Shown: piece by piece, positions 25,740 to 32,718 of the stretch
Position numbering within the stretch: position 1 is the first letter of the stretch
Layout: the number at the start of each line of letters is the position of its first letter
Assembly (NCBI RefSeq): GCF_016863635.1
Contig: NZ_BOPG01000012.1
Location: forward strand, 124,001-188,000
Length of the DNA stretch: 64,000 nucleotides
Source: Virgisporangium aurantiacum
GTDB taxonomy: Bacteria > Actinomycetota > Actinomycetes > Mycobacteriales > Micromonosporaceae
Direction: 5' to 3'
Translations under genes and position numbers: made by a program
Notes under the pieces: model-generated
What the model was told of the DNA's origin: nothing
Databases searched by the model: none
The model's input: only the letters and a program-made list of their open reading frames with translations

Positions 25740-26119
25740 CGGACAGGCCGGCGGACCGCGGCGAGGACCAGCGACCCGACCGCGAGAGCCAGGTAGCCCG
25801 ACGTGATGAGGACGTACCGGTGCTCGCGGGCGCGTAGATGGACACCGACCGCTCCGCAGAAGAACAGAACCAGGCCGGTCCCGGCGGCGGTGCCGACGAC
25901 CGGGACGCCGGACAGTCCCAACGCCAGGCCGGCCGCGCCGGCCGTCTTGAGCGTCCCGGACATCGGCAGCACCGACAGCGGGACGCCGACCTTCGCCGAC
26001 ATCCCGACGGCGAAGTGCCCCCTGGTGAAGTCGGAGTAGGCGGCGACGCCGTTGGCCGCGATCGTGGCACCGGTGACGACAACGTCGAGAACGTGCCGGC
26101 TCCGCGGCGCAGCGGACAT
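25736..26119 (-). CDS. DoxX-like small membrane protein
   Basis: A 127-residue protein with four predicted membrane spans and a polar start (MSAAPRSRH). The arrangement resembles the DoxX/DUF4267-type families, which are often found beside oxidoreductases. ATG 26119 is 3 bases after the upstream hydrolase stop, with GGAAG before it. It is the last gene of a tightly packed five-gene operon running leftwards from 28962. The family's function is poorly defined; a quinone or redox partner role is inference. Confidence 0.7.
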   Translation of the reverse strand: MSAAPRSRHVLDVVVTGATIAANGVAAYSDFTRGHFAVGMSAKVGVPLSVLPMSGTLKTAGAAGLALGLSGVPVVGTAAGTGLVLFFCGAVGVHLRAREHRYVLITSGYLALAVGSLVLAAVRRPVR

Positions 26120-26121
26120 GG

Positions 26122-27078
26122 TCACTTCCCGTCGGTATGGAGGGCCTTGCGCAGGACGTGGACGGCGAGTTCGACGGCGGCGGTCGTGGCGGCGGTGCCG
26201 CGCAACGGGTTGAGCATCATGAAATCGTGGATGGTGCCGTTGTAGCGGACGCTCGTCGTCCGCACCCCGGCGGCGGTGAGTTTGCGGGCGTAGGCCTCGC
26301 CCTCGTCGCGGAGGACGTCGTTTTCGTCGACGACGACGAGTGCCTCGGGTAGGCCGGCGAGGTCGTCGAGGGTGGCCCGTAGCGGCGATGCCGTGATCTC
26401 GTCGCGTTTCTGCTTGTCGGGCAGGTAGGCGTCCCAGAACCAGGCCATGCTGGCGGCGAGCAGGAACGGGCCGCCGGCGAATTCGTGGTAGCTGTCGGTG
26501 TCCTGCCCGGCGTCGGTGACCGGGTAGTACAGGGACTGGTGGACGAAGGTGACGTCGCCGCGCTGTTTGGCCAGGATCGCCAGGGCGGCGGTCATGTTGC
26601 CGCCGACGGAGTCGCCGGCGACCGCGAGGCGGGACGCGTCGAGGCGTTCGGCGGCGCCGTGTCGGATGATCCAGCGGGCGGTGGCGTAGGCCTGTTCGAT
26701 GGCGACCGGGTAGCGGGCCTCGGGTGAGCGGTCGTACTCGACGAACACGACCGCGGCGTCGGCGCCGACGGCGAGTTCGCGGACCAGCCGGTCGTGGGTG
26801 CCGGCGTTGCCGAGGACCCAGCCGCCGCCGTGCACGTACAGGACGACCGGCAGCGTGTCCGTGGTGCCGGGTGGTGTGACGATGCGGACCCGCACATCGC
26901 CGACGTCGGCCGGCACGGTGATCCACCTCTCGTCGACGTCGAGCTTGTCGATCGGGCCGGCCTGGATGTCGTCGAGGATCTTGCGGGCGTTCTCGACACC
27001 CACCTCGTACAGGAACGGCGGCTTGCTCGTCGCATCGGCGATCGCCTGCGCCGCCGGTTCCAGAACATGCTCGCTCAT
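26122..27078 (-). CDS. HSL-type alpha/beta hydrolase (esterase/lipase)
   Basis: A 318-residue serine hydrolase of the hormone-sensitive-lipase family. The oxyanion motif HGGGW is near residue 84, and the nucleophile motif GDSVGG follows at about residue 155. A late VVDENDVLRDEG (Asp) and IHDFMML (His) complete the triad. ATG 27078 has GGAGGTCGG upstream and overlaps the stop of the preceding hydrolase by 4 bases (ATGA). It is the fourth gene of the operon driven by the ECF-type promoter at 29005-29031. Such enzymes hydrolyse short acyl esters. Confidence 0.9.
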   Translation of the reverse strand: MSEHVLEPAAQAIADATSKPPFLYEVGVENARKILDDIQAGPIDKLDVDERWITVPADVGDVRVRIVTPPGTTDTLPVVLYVHGGGWVLGNAGTHDRLVRELAVGADAAVVFVEYDRSPEARYPVAIEQAYATARWIIRHGAAERLDASRLAVAGDSVGGNMTAALAILAKQRGDVTFVHQSLYYPVTDAGQDTDSYHEFAGGPFLLAASMAWFWDAYLPDKQKRDEITASPLRATLDDLAGLPEALVVVDENDVLRDEGEAYARKLTAAGVRTTSVRYNGTIHDFMMLNPLRGTAATTAAVELAVHVLRKALHTDGK

Positions 27079-27917
27079 GTCCGACCTCCCTGCCGGTGCG
27101 TCTGCGCGTGGGTCGTCGCCCATTCGAGGGCGTAGTCGGCGACCTGCTCCCAGCCGGGCTCGACACCGGTGAAGTGGGAGCGCTCCGGGAACTCGTAGTA
27201 GTCGGTCGTCGCCTCGGAGTTGCGGTACTTCTTCGCGTTCGACCGGATCACCGACGGCGGCATGAGGTGGTCCTTGCCACCCGCGATGAACAACAACGGC
27301 GCACGGTCGTCGAGGTCGTAGTCGACCCAGGTCTCCTGGTGACCGGGCTTCCAGTTGGCGATCAGGCCGTAGGCCCACACCCAGTTCCCCGGCGCCGGAA
27401 TATGCAGCCGGTCGTACGCGGCGTCGGAGTCCTCCCGGCTGACGGTGTTGGCGAAGGCGTAGTGGAACTGCTCCTTGGTGAACCCCACCGCACGGTGCCG
27501 GTTCGCCGGGTTCCGCAGGACCGGGAACAGCGACCTGATCTGGGACGGCGGGTTCACCCGCACCCCCTCCGGCGGCGCAGAGTCGATCGTCACGGCGGCA
27601 GCGCCCAACCCGCGGTTGACCAGGAGCTGGGTGAAGGTCCCGCCGAAGGAGTGCCCCATGATGATCGGCGGACGGTCCAAACCCTCCACCACCTCGCTGA
27701 GATGGTCCAGCGTCGCGGGAACCGACGCCTCGGCGATGACCTCCGGCTTCTCCCGCAACGCCTCGACCTCGATCTCGAACCCCGGATACGTCGGCACGAT
27801 CACCTCGTGGCCCTTCGCCCGGTAGTGCTCCACCCAGCGGTCCCAGCTGCGGGCGGTCATCCACAACCCGTGGATCAGCACGATCGGCGGGGCACCGGTC
27901 GTCGGTTGACTGGTCAT
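27075..27917 (-). CDS. Alpha/beta hydrolase
   Basis: A 280-residue alpha/beta hydrolase of the lysophospholipase-like/YdeN-like type. The strand motif VLIHGLWMTARSW holds the oxyanion region, GHSFGG holds the nucleophile Ser, GGKDHLMP the Asp and ERSHFTGVEPGW the His. Start and stop both overlap their operon neighbours by 4 bases (ATGA), so all the genes are translationally coupled. Paired with the HSL-type hydrolase next door, it suggests degradation or detoxification of ester-type compounds. Confidence 0.88.
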   Translation of the reverse strand: MTSQPTTGAPPIVLIHGLWMTARSWDRWVEHYRAKGHEVIVPTYPGFEIEVEALREKPEVIAEASVPATLDHLSEVVEGLDRPPIIMGHSFGGTFTQLLVNRGLGAAAVTIDSAPPEGVRVNPPSQIRSLFPVLRNPANRHRAVGFTKEQFHYAFANTVSREDSDAAYDRLHIPAPGNWVWAYGLIANWKPGHQETWVDYDLDDRAPLLFIAGGKDHLMPPSVIRSNAKKYRNSEATTDYYEFPERSHFTGVEPGWEQVADYALEWATTHAQTHRQGGRT

Positions 27918-28201
27918 GATGAATCCTGTTCTGTGAGACCCGTGTCGGTAGGCAGGACGTACTTGAGCACGTGCTGTGCGACCTCGTTCGCGGCGGAGAC
28001 CACTCCGGTGTGCGTGCGCCCGTCGACGCGCATCGAGAGCGCGATCGCGTCGAGCAGCCGCGCGATGCCGAACATGGCGTACTCGCCGGGTGGCTGGGAG
28101 CGGTAGACGCCCTTCTCGATCCCGAGGCGCAGTCTCCGCGCGGCCTCGACGAGCAGGGCCGGGTCGCCGCGGAGGCCCCAGGGCGAGGTCGTGTCGGTCA
28201 T
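27914..28201 (-). CDS. Conserved hypothetical protein in the ECF-linked operon
   Basis: A 95-residue soluble, helical protein with no membrane span and no motif I recognise. It contains an AARRLRLGIEKGVYRSQPPGEY segment and a second helix around FGIARLLDAIALSMRV. It is locked between two genes by ATGA overlaps on both sides, so it is certainly expressed if the operon is. It may be a small partner of the oxidoreductase encoded upstream. Confidence 0.75.
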   Translation of the reverse strand: MTDTTSPWGLRGDPALLVEAARRLRLGIEKGVYRSQPPGEYAMFGIARLLDAIALSMRVDGRTHTGVVSAANEVAQHVLKYVLPTDTGLTEQDSS

Positions 28202-28962
28202 GGTTTTCCCGCCCGCGGCGGGTTCAGCGGGAGCCAGTCGTCGAACCGGGTCGTCGCCAGTTGCGCGCCGGCGCCCGGCAGGAGCGTGTCCTTGTCCAGC
28301 AGGACCTCGAAGTAGCGCGCATCCGGGTCGGTCACGACGGTGCGGGGGTCACCCCGGTACGCCAGCCCTCGCCGCACGAACTCGTCGAGGCCGAACCGTT
28401 CGGGGCCGCCGATCTCCACGGTCGCGTCGAGCGGGGCGCCGACGGCGGTCCGGCCGACGGCGCCGGCCACGTCGTCGGCCGCCATGGGCTGAATACCGGC
28501 GTCGGACAGGCGCACGGTGCCGCCGTCCGTGGCCGCCTGGGCGATGCTCCCCAGGAACTCGAAGAACTGGGTCGCGCGCACGATCGAGTAGCGCCGGCCG
28601 GAGTCCTTGATCAGCGTCTCCTGCGCGAGCTTCGCGCGGAAGTATCCGCTGTCGACGAGCCGCTCGGTGCCGACTACCGACAGGGCCACGTGATGACCCA
28701 CGCCCGCCCGCTCCTCGGCGCCGAGGAGGTTGCCGGTGGCGGTGCGGAAGAAGTTCATCGCGGCGTCGTCGGCGAAGGACGGCGAGTTCGAGACGTCGAC
28801 CACCACGTCGGCGCCCCGCAGCGCCTCGTCGAGGCCTTCGCCGGTCAGCGTGTTGACGCCGGTGTCGAGTGACGCGGCCACGGCTTCGTGACCGTGCTCG
28901 CGCAGCTTCGCCACGAGTTTCGAGCCGATCAGCCCGGTACCGCCGATGACGACGATCTTCAT
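28198..28962 (-). CDS. NmrA-like NAD(P)-binding oxidoreductase/epimerase
   Basis: A 254-residue atypical SDR with the N-terminal dinucleotide motif GGTGLIGS (residues ~7-14), the VVDVSNSPSF region and SGYFRAKLAQE, where a Tyr and Lys in YFRAK may form the YxxxK pair. Proteins of this type are among the oxidoreductase/epimerase partners usually found next to ECF41-like sigma factors. ATG 28962 is the first codon of the five-gene operon, about 40 bases downstream of a TGTCACA-N16-TGTC promoter. The substrate is unknown. Confidence 0.87.
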   Translation of the reverse strand: MKIVVIGGTGLIGSKLVAKLREHGHEAVAASLDTGVNTLTGEGLDEALRGADVVVDVSNSPSFADDAAMNFFRTATGNLLGAEERAGVGHHVALSVVGTERLVDSGYFRAKLAQETLIKDSGRRYSIVRATQFFEFLGSIAQAATDGGTVRLSDAGIQPMAADDVAGAVGRTAVGAPLDATVEIGGPERFGLDEFVRRGLAYRGDPRTVVTDPDARYFEVLLDKDTLLPGAGAQLATTRFDDWLPLNPPRAGKP

Positions 28963-29004
28963 GGGAGATTCCTTCCGCCCCGCTGGAACGCTGTCGGTAG
29001 CGAA

Positions 29005-29031
29005 GACAGGACAGCCGTGCGGTTTGTGACA
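29005..29031 (-). promoter_or_regulatory. ECF-type promoter of the oxidoreductase/hydrolase operon
   Basis: On the minus strand TGTCACA (29031-29025) is followed by 16 bases and TGTC (29008-29005), 43 bases before the operon's first ATG. The promoter ahead of the sigma gene has the same -35, the same spacing and an almost identical block next to the -10 (GGCTGTCC, then xGTCT). This fits the TGTCACA-N16-CGTC consensus I recall for ECF41-group sigma factors with one mismatch. Confidence 0.75.
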
Positions 29032-29040
29032 CCTGACTGG

Positions 29041-31767
29041 TCAGCTGCGGCGGAGCTGCCTGCGTGAGCTGATGCTCAACTTGGTGAAGACCTTGCGCAG
29101 GTGCCATTCGACGGTGTGTGGACTGAGGAAGAGCTGGGCGCCGATCTCGGCGTTCGTCAGTCCGTCGCCGGCCAGGCCGGCGATGTGCGCCTCCTGCACG
29201 GTCAGAGTGTCGCTCGCGCGGGTGGCGCGCTGGGCGACCGACTCGCCGGTGGCCATGAGCTCGCGGCGGGCGCGGCTGGCGAACGCGTCGGCGCCGGCCG
29301 CGGTGAACATGTCGTGGGCGTTGCGGAGCTGGCCGCGGGCCTCCTGGCGGCGGTTCTCCCGGCGCAACCACTCGCCGTACACGAGGTGGGCGCGCGCCAG
29401 CTCCATCCGGATCCGGGTCCGGCCGAGGTGCTCGATCGCCTGCCGGTACAGCGAATCGGCCGCGGCGCCGGTCACCAGCAGCGCACCGGCCCGGGCCAGC
29501 ACGCCGAGCGCCCAGTCGGTTCCGCTGGCGCCGGCGATCGCCGCGAGGCGCTCGTGCGTGTCGGCGGCGAGGTCGGTCCGGCCGCTGCGCGCGGCCGATT
29601 CGACCAGTTCCGACATCGACCAGTAGACGAGCCCTGACTCGACCGGGTAACCGACCGCCGCGCGGGCCGCCGGGACGGCATCCCGGTAACGGGCGAGCCC
29701 GTTCATCAGGACCGACCGCGCCCAATGGGCGACCGTCACCCCGGCGGACTCGCCGCGGGCCACCGCGTCGGCCAGGCTGGCCTCGATCAACGGGACGGCG
29801 ACCGCCTCGTCGCCGTGCCAGGCCGCCGACGCCACCGCGCCGTACGGTGCCAACGCGGCCCCGGTCGCGTCGCCGATCGCCTGGATCTCGGCGACGAGCG
29901 CGGCGGCCGCCGCACGTTCACCGGCGAACAGGTGCACGACCACCTGCGAGTTCAGGGTCAGCGGCAGGGAACTCAGGTCGCCGACGCCACGGGCGACGCG
30001 TACGTGGCGGGCGGTCAGCGTCGACCAGTTCTCGTCGTCCCACAGGCGGGCGGCCGTGATCGCCGCCAACCACAACCACGGCTGATCGCCCTTCGTCGAC
30101 GTCTCCTCGGCGCGGAACGCACGCACGGCCGCCCTCATCGCCGGGACGCCGGCCGGATATCCGTCCGTCTGCACCACGGCGAGGCTGTCGAGGAGGAGAT
30201 CTCCGGGCCGGTACCGCACCGGCTTCGGTGCCGCCAGCACCGCCCGCGCCACCTCGGCCAGGCCCGAACCGGTGGCGAGCCGGGCGGCTCCCATCGCGTC
30301 GCGATAGGCGTCGCGGGCCAGGTCGACGTCGAGCGGCTCGAGCCGTTTGGCGGCCCCCAGCAGCAGACGCGATGCGGCCGGGTCGGCCCCGGAGGCAAAA
30401 GCGATCTGGGCCCGCATCAGGTTCACCCGGGCCCGGTGGAGTTCGTCGGCCGGGCCCTCGTCGGCGACGACCAGTAACTTCAACGCGATCTCGAACGCGC
30501 CGGATCGGAGTTCGGCGTCGGCGGCGGCCAGGGCACGGGTCGCGCGGGTCGCCGGGTCCGGGGTCAGCTCGGTCGCGCGCCGCAGGAACTCGGCCGCGGC
30601 CGCGAGGCCGCCGCGGCGCTGCGCCCGGTCGGCGGAGCTGACCAGGTCGGTGGCGACGTCCTCGTCGGCGTCGGCAGCGGCGTGCGCGCGGTGCCAGGCC
30701 CGCCGGTCGGGGTCGGCCGCCGGGTCCGTTGCCGCGGCCAGCGCCCGGTGGACGTCGCGGCGCTCCGCGGGCGACGCCTCCCGGTAGATCGCCGTGCGGA
30801 CCAACGGGTGACGAAACCGGACCCGGGAGCCCACCTCGATCAGCCCGGCCGCCTCAGCCGGCGCCACCGCGCTCATCGGAACGCCCAGTCCCGTGATCGC
30901 GCGGAGCAGCAACCGCACGTCACCGACCGGATCTGCCGCGGCCGTCAGCAGCACCTTGCGCGTCGGGGGCGGTAGCGATCCCGCCCGCTGGGCGAAGGTC
31001 CGTTCGATCTGGCTGGCCAGCGGTCGGACGTCCGGGCTTCCGAACCCGCCGGCCAGTTCGGCGGCCGTGAGCCCGCGCGGCAGCTCCAGCAGAGCCAGCG
31101 GGTTGCCCCGGGTCTCGGCGACGAGCCGATCCCGCACCTGTTCGTCGAGCCGACCGGGTACCACGGAGTCGAGCAGCGCGCGGGCGTCGTCGTCGGTCAG
31201 GCCGCCGAGCCGCAGCGCCGGCAGTCCCCGCCACTGCGGACCGTCAGCCGGCTCCCGGACCGCGAACACCACGCCGATCCGCTCGGCGAGCAGGCGACGG
31301 GCGACGAACGTCAGCGCCAGCGCCGACGTCTGATCCAACCATTGCGCGTCGTCGATGACGCACAGTAGCGGCCGGTCCTCCGACACCACTGCCAGCAGAC
31401 TCAGCACGGCCACCCCGACCAGAAACCGGTCGGGCGGACTCCCGGCGCTGTAGCCGAACGCGACGGCGAGCGCCTCGCGTTGCGGGCCGGGCAGGCGATC
31501 GCGAAGTGGGAGCATCGACCCGCACACCTGGTGCAGGCCCGCGAAGGCGAGCTCCATCTCGGCTTCGACCCCCGCCACCCGGGCGATCTTGAATCCGCCC
31601 GCGCGCCCGGCCAGGTCGTCGAGCAGAGCCGACTTGCCGACGCCCGCCTCACCCCGGATCAGCAGGGCACGCCCCTGGCCGGCGCGCACGTCGGCGACCA
31701 TCCGGTCGAGGATCGCGCGCGCGGTGCGCCGGCCACGGAGCTCGGGTGCCGGCGCACCGCTCGTCAT
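29041..31767 (-). CDS. LAL-type LuxR family regulator (copy 3)
   Basis: A 908-residue LAL/STAND regulator with Walker A GEAGVGKS at residues 39-46 and Walker B LCVIDDAQWLD. It has a helical repeat middle and a C-terminal LuxR HTH (LTVQEAHIAGLAGDGLTNAEIG through VEWHLRKVFTKL) that reaches the last residues. ATG 31767 has only a weak Shine-Dalgarno (GGTGG). It sits between the ECF sigma gene and the operon carrying the matching ECF promoter, so it may be a second regulator of the same genes. The architecture is the same as copies 1 and 2. Confidence 0.93.
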   Translation of the reverse strand: MTSGAPAPELRGRRTARAILDRMVADVRAGQGRALLIRGEAGVGKSALLDDLAGRAGGFKIARVAGVEAEMELAFAGLHQVCGSMLPLRDRLPGPQREALAVAFGYSAGSPPDRFLVGVAVLSLLAVVSEDRPLLCVIDDAQWLDQTSALALTFVARRLLAERIGVVFAVREPADGPQWRGLPALRLGGLTDDDARALLDSVVPGRLDEQVRDRLVAETRGNPLALLELPRGLTAAELAGGFGSPDVRPLASQIERTFAQRAGSLPPPTRKVLLTAAADPVGDVRLLLRAITGLGVPMSAVAPAEAAGLIEVGSRVRFRHPLVRTAIYREASPAERRDVHRALAAATDPAADPDRRAWHRAHAAADADEDVATDLVSSADRAQRRGGLAAAAEFLRRATELTPDPATRATRALAAADAELRSGAFEIALKLLVVADEGPADELHRARVNLMRAQIAFASGADPAASRLLLGAAKRLEPLDVDLARDAYRDAMGAARLATGSGLAEVARAVLAAPKPVRYRPGDLLLDSLAVVQTDGYPAGVPAMRAAVRAFRAEETSTKGDQPWLWLAAITAARLWDDENWSTLTARHVRVARGVGDLSSLPLTLNSQVVVHLFAGERAAAAALVAEIQAIGDATGAALAPYGAVASAAWHGDEAVAVPLIEASLADAVARGESAGVTVAHWARSVLMNGLARYRDAVPAARAAVGYPVESGLVYWSMSELVESAARSGRTDLAADTHERLAAIAGASGTDWALGVLARAGALLVTGAAADSLYRQAIEHLGRTRIRMELARAHLVYGEWLRRENRRQEARGQLRNAHDMFTAAGADAFASRARRELMATGESVAQRATRASDTLTVQEAHIAGLAGDGLTNAEIGAQLFLSPHTVEWHLRKVFTKLSISSRRQLRRS

Positions 31768-31881
31768 GGCTCAAACCACCCCGGGTTCGAGGCTAGAGCC
31801 GACAGCCTGATCGCGATAGGGACTTCCCGGTGTCGCGAACCACCTCCCAGGAGCGATCTTGGACAGCGATTCCCTTGAATG

Positions 31882-32565
31882 TCAGACGGTCCGCTTCAGA
31901 TCCGCGATCAGAACGGCTTCGAGGCCGCTGAGGTCGCCGCTGTGCGATGCCACCGCGAACGCCCGTCGCAACCGGTGGTGTAGACGGCGGTGCTGGCGGC
32001 GGTGCTGGCCGCGGTGCTGGCCGCGGTGTGCGGCCCCGCCGATCGGCCCGCGCCGGCCGGTGGCCAATCGGACCCGGGCACGCCGCACGAGTTGCCTCGC
32101 GTTGGCCGCGCCGATCCGTAGCGTCCGCGCGATCCGCGGGTACGGAAGATCGAAACCCTCACGCAGCACGAATACGGCCCGTTCGGCCGGTGGCAGCCGT
32201 TCGAGCAGCAGCTGAACGGCCTGCCCGATCCGCTCGCCTCGCTCGGTCAACACCGCTGGGTCGGTGTCGTGGTCCGCCACCTCCTCGTGCGGCCAGGCGG
32301 CGACCGGCGTCTCGTACCTGCGCCGGGCCGAGCGGGTGACGTTGATGGCCAGCCGGCTCGTCGCGGTCACCAGAAACGCTTCGGCATTGAGCACCTTCGC
32401 GCGGTCCACACGCTGCCAACGCAGCCAGACGTCCTGCACCACGTCCTCGGCCTCCTCGACGGTGCCGACGATGCGGTAGGCGATCCCGAACAGGCGTCGG
32501 CGCTGACGGAGGAACTGGTCGAGGTCGGAGCGGGCCCGTTCGTCACTTGACCAGCATGTTTTCAT
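31882..32565 (-). CDS. ECF sigma factor (SigJ/ECF41-like) with truncated C-terminal domain
   Basis: A 227-residue sigma-70 family factor. Region 2 (LFGIAYRIVGTVEEAEDVVQDVWLRW) and region 4 (LPPAERAVFVLREGFDLPYPRIARTL through QLVRRARVRL) are clear. The linker has a degenerate WPHEE where ECF41-type factors carry WLPEP. After region 4 comes a His/Arg/Gln-rich insert coded by a 12-bp tandem repeat. Only the first ~20 residues of a SnoaL-like extension follow (FAVASHSGDLSGLEAVLIADL) before the stop; the rest of that regulatory domain (normally ~100 residues) is absent. ATG 32565 has GGAGGCGG upstream. A promoter matching the neighbouring operon's lies at 32689-32715. Confidence 0.9.
   Translation of the reverse strand: MKTCWSSDERARSDLDQFLRQRRRLFGIAYRIVGTVEEAEDVVQDVWLRWQRVDRAKVLNAEAFLVTATSRLAINVTRSARRRYETPVAAWPHEEVADHDTDPAVLTERGERIGQAVQLLLERLPPAERAVFVLREGFDLPYPRIARTLRIGAANARQLVRRARVRLATGRRGPIGGAAHRGQHRGQHRRQHRRLHHRLRRAFAVASHSGDLSGLEAVLIADLKRTV
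31987..32022. repeat. 12-bp tandem repeat inside the sigma factor gene
   Basis: Three copies of GCGGTGCTGGCS, with a degenerate fourth, encode the HRGQHRGQHRRQH segment on the minus strand between sigma region 4 and the C-terminal extension. The unit is a multiple of three, so copy-number change would keep the frame and only alter the linker length. Confidence 0.85.
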
Positions 32566-32688
32566 CGGTCCGCCTCCCTGCCCGCCGACGCCGATCTCAC
32601 CGTCGTCGCCGGGCCGGGGCGGGCGCGCCCCGTGAAGTCCGTGGTTGATGCCGTGGTCCGTCCCAGGACGGTCCAGCCTCATCAGCTA

Positions 32689-32715
32689 GACCGGACAGCC
32701 CCACGATGTGTGACA
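32689..32715 (-). promoter_or_regulatory. ECF-type autoregulatory promoter of the sigma gene
   Basis: On the minus strand TGTCACA (32715-32709), 16 bases, then GGTC (32692-32689). It lies just past the end of the NACHT gene and 124 bases before the sigma start codon. It matches the operon promoter at 29005-29031 in -35, spacing and the GGCTGTCC block, as expected for a sigma factor that drives its own gene. Confidence 0.72.
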
Positions 32716-32718
32716 GTC

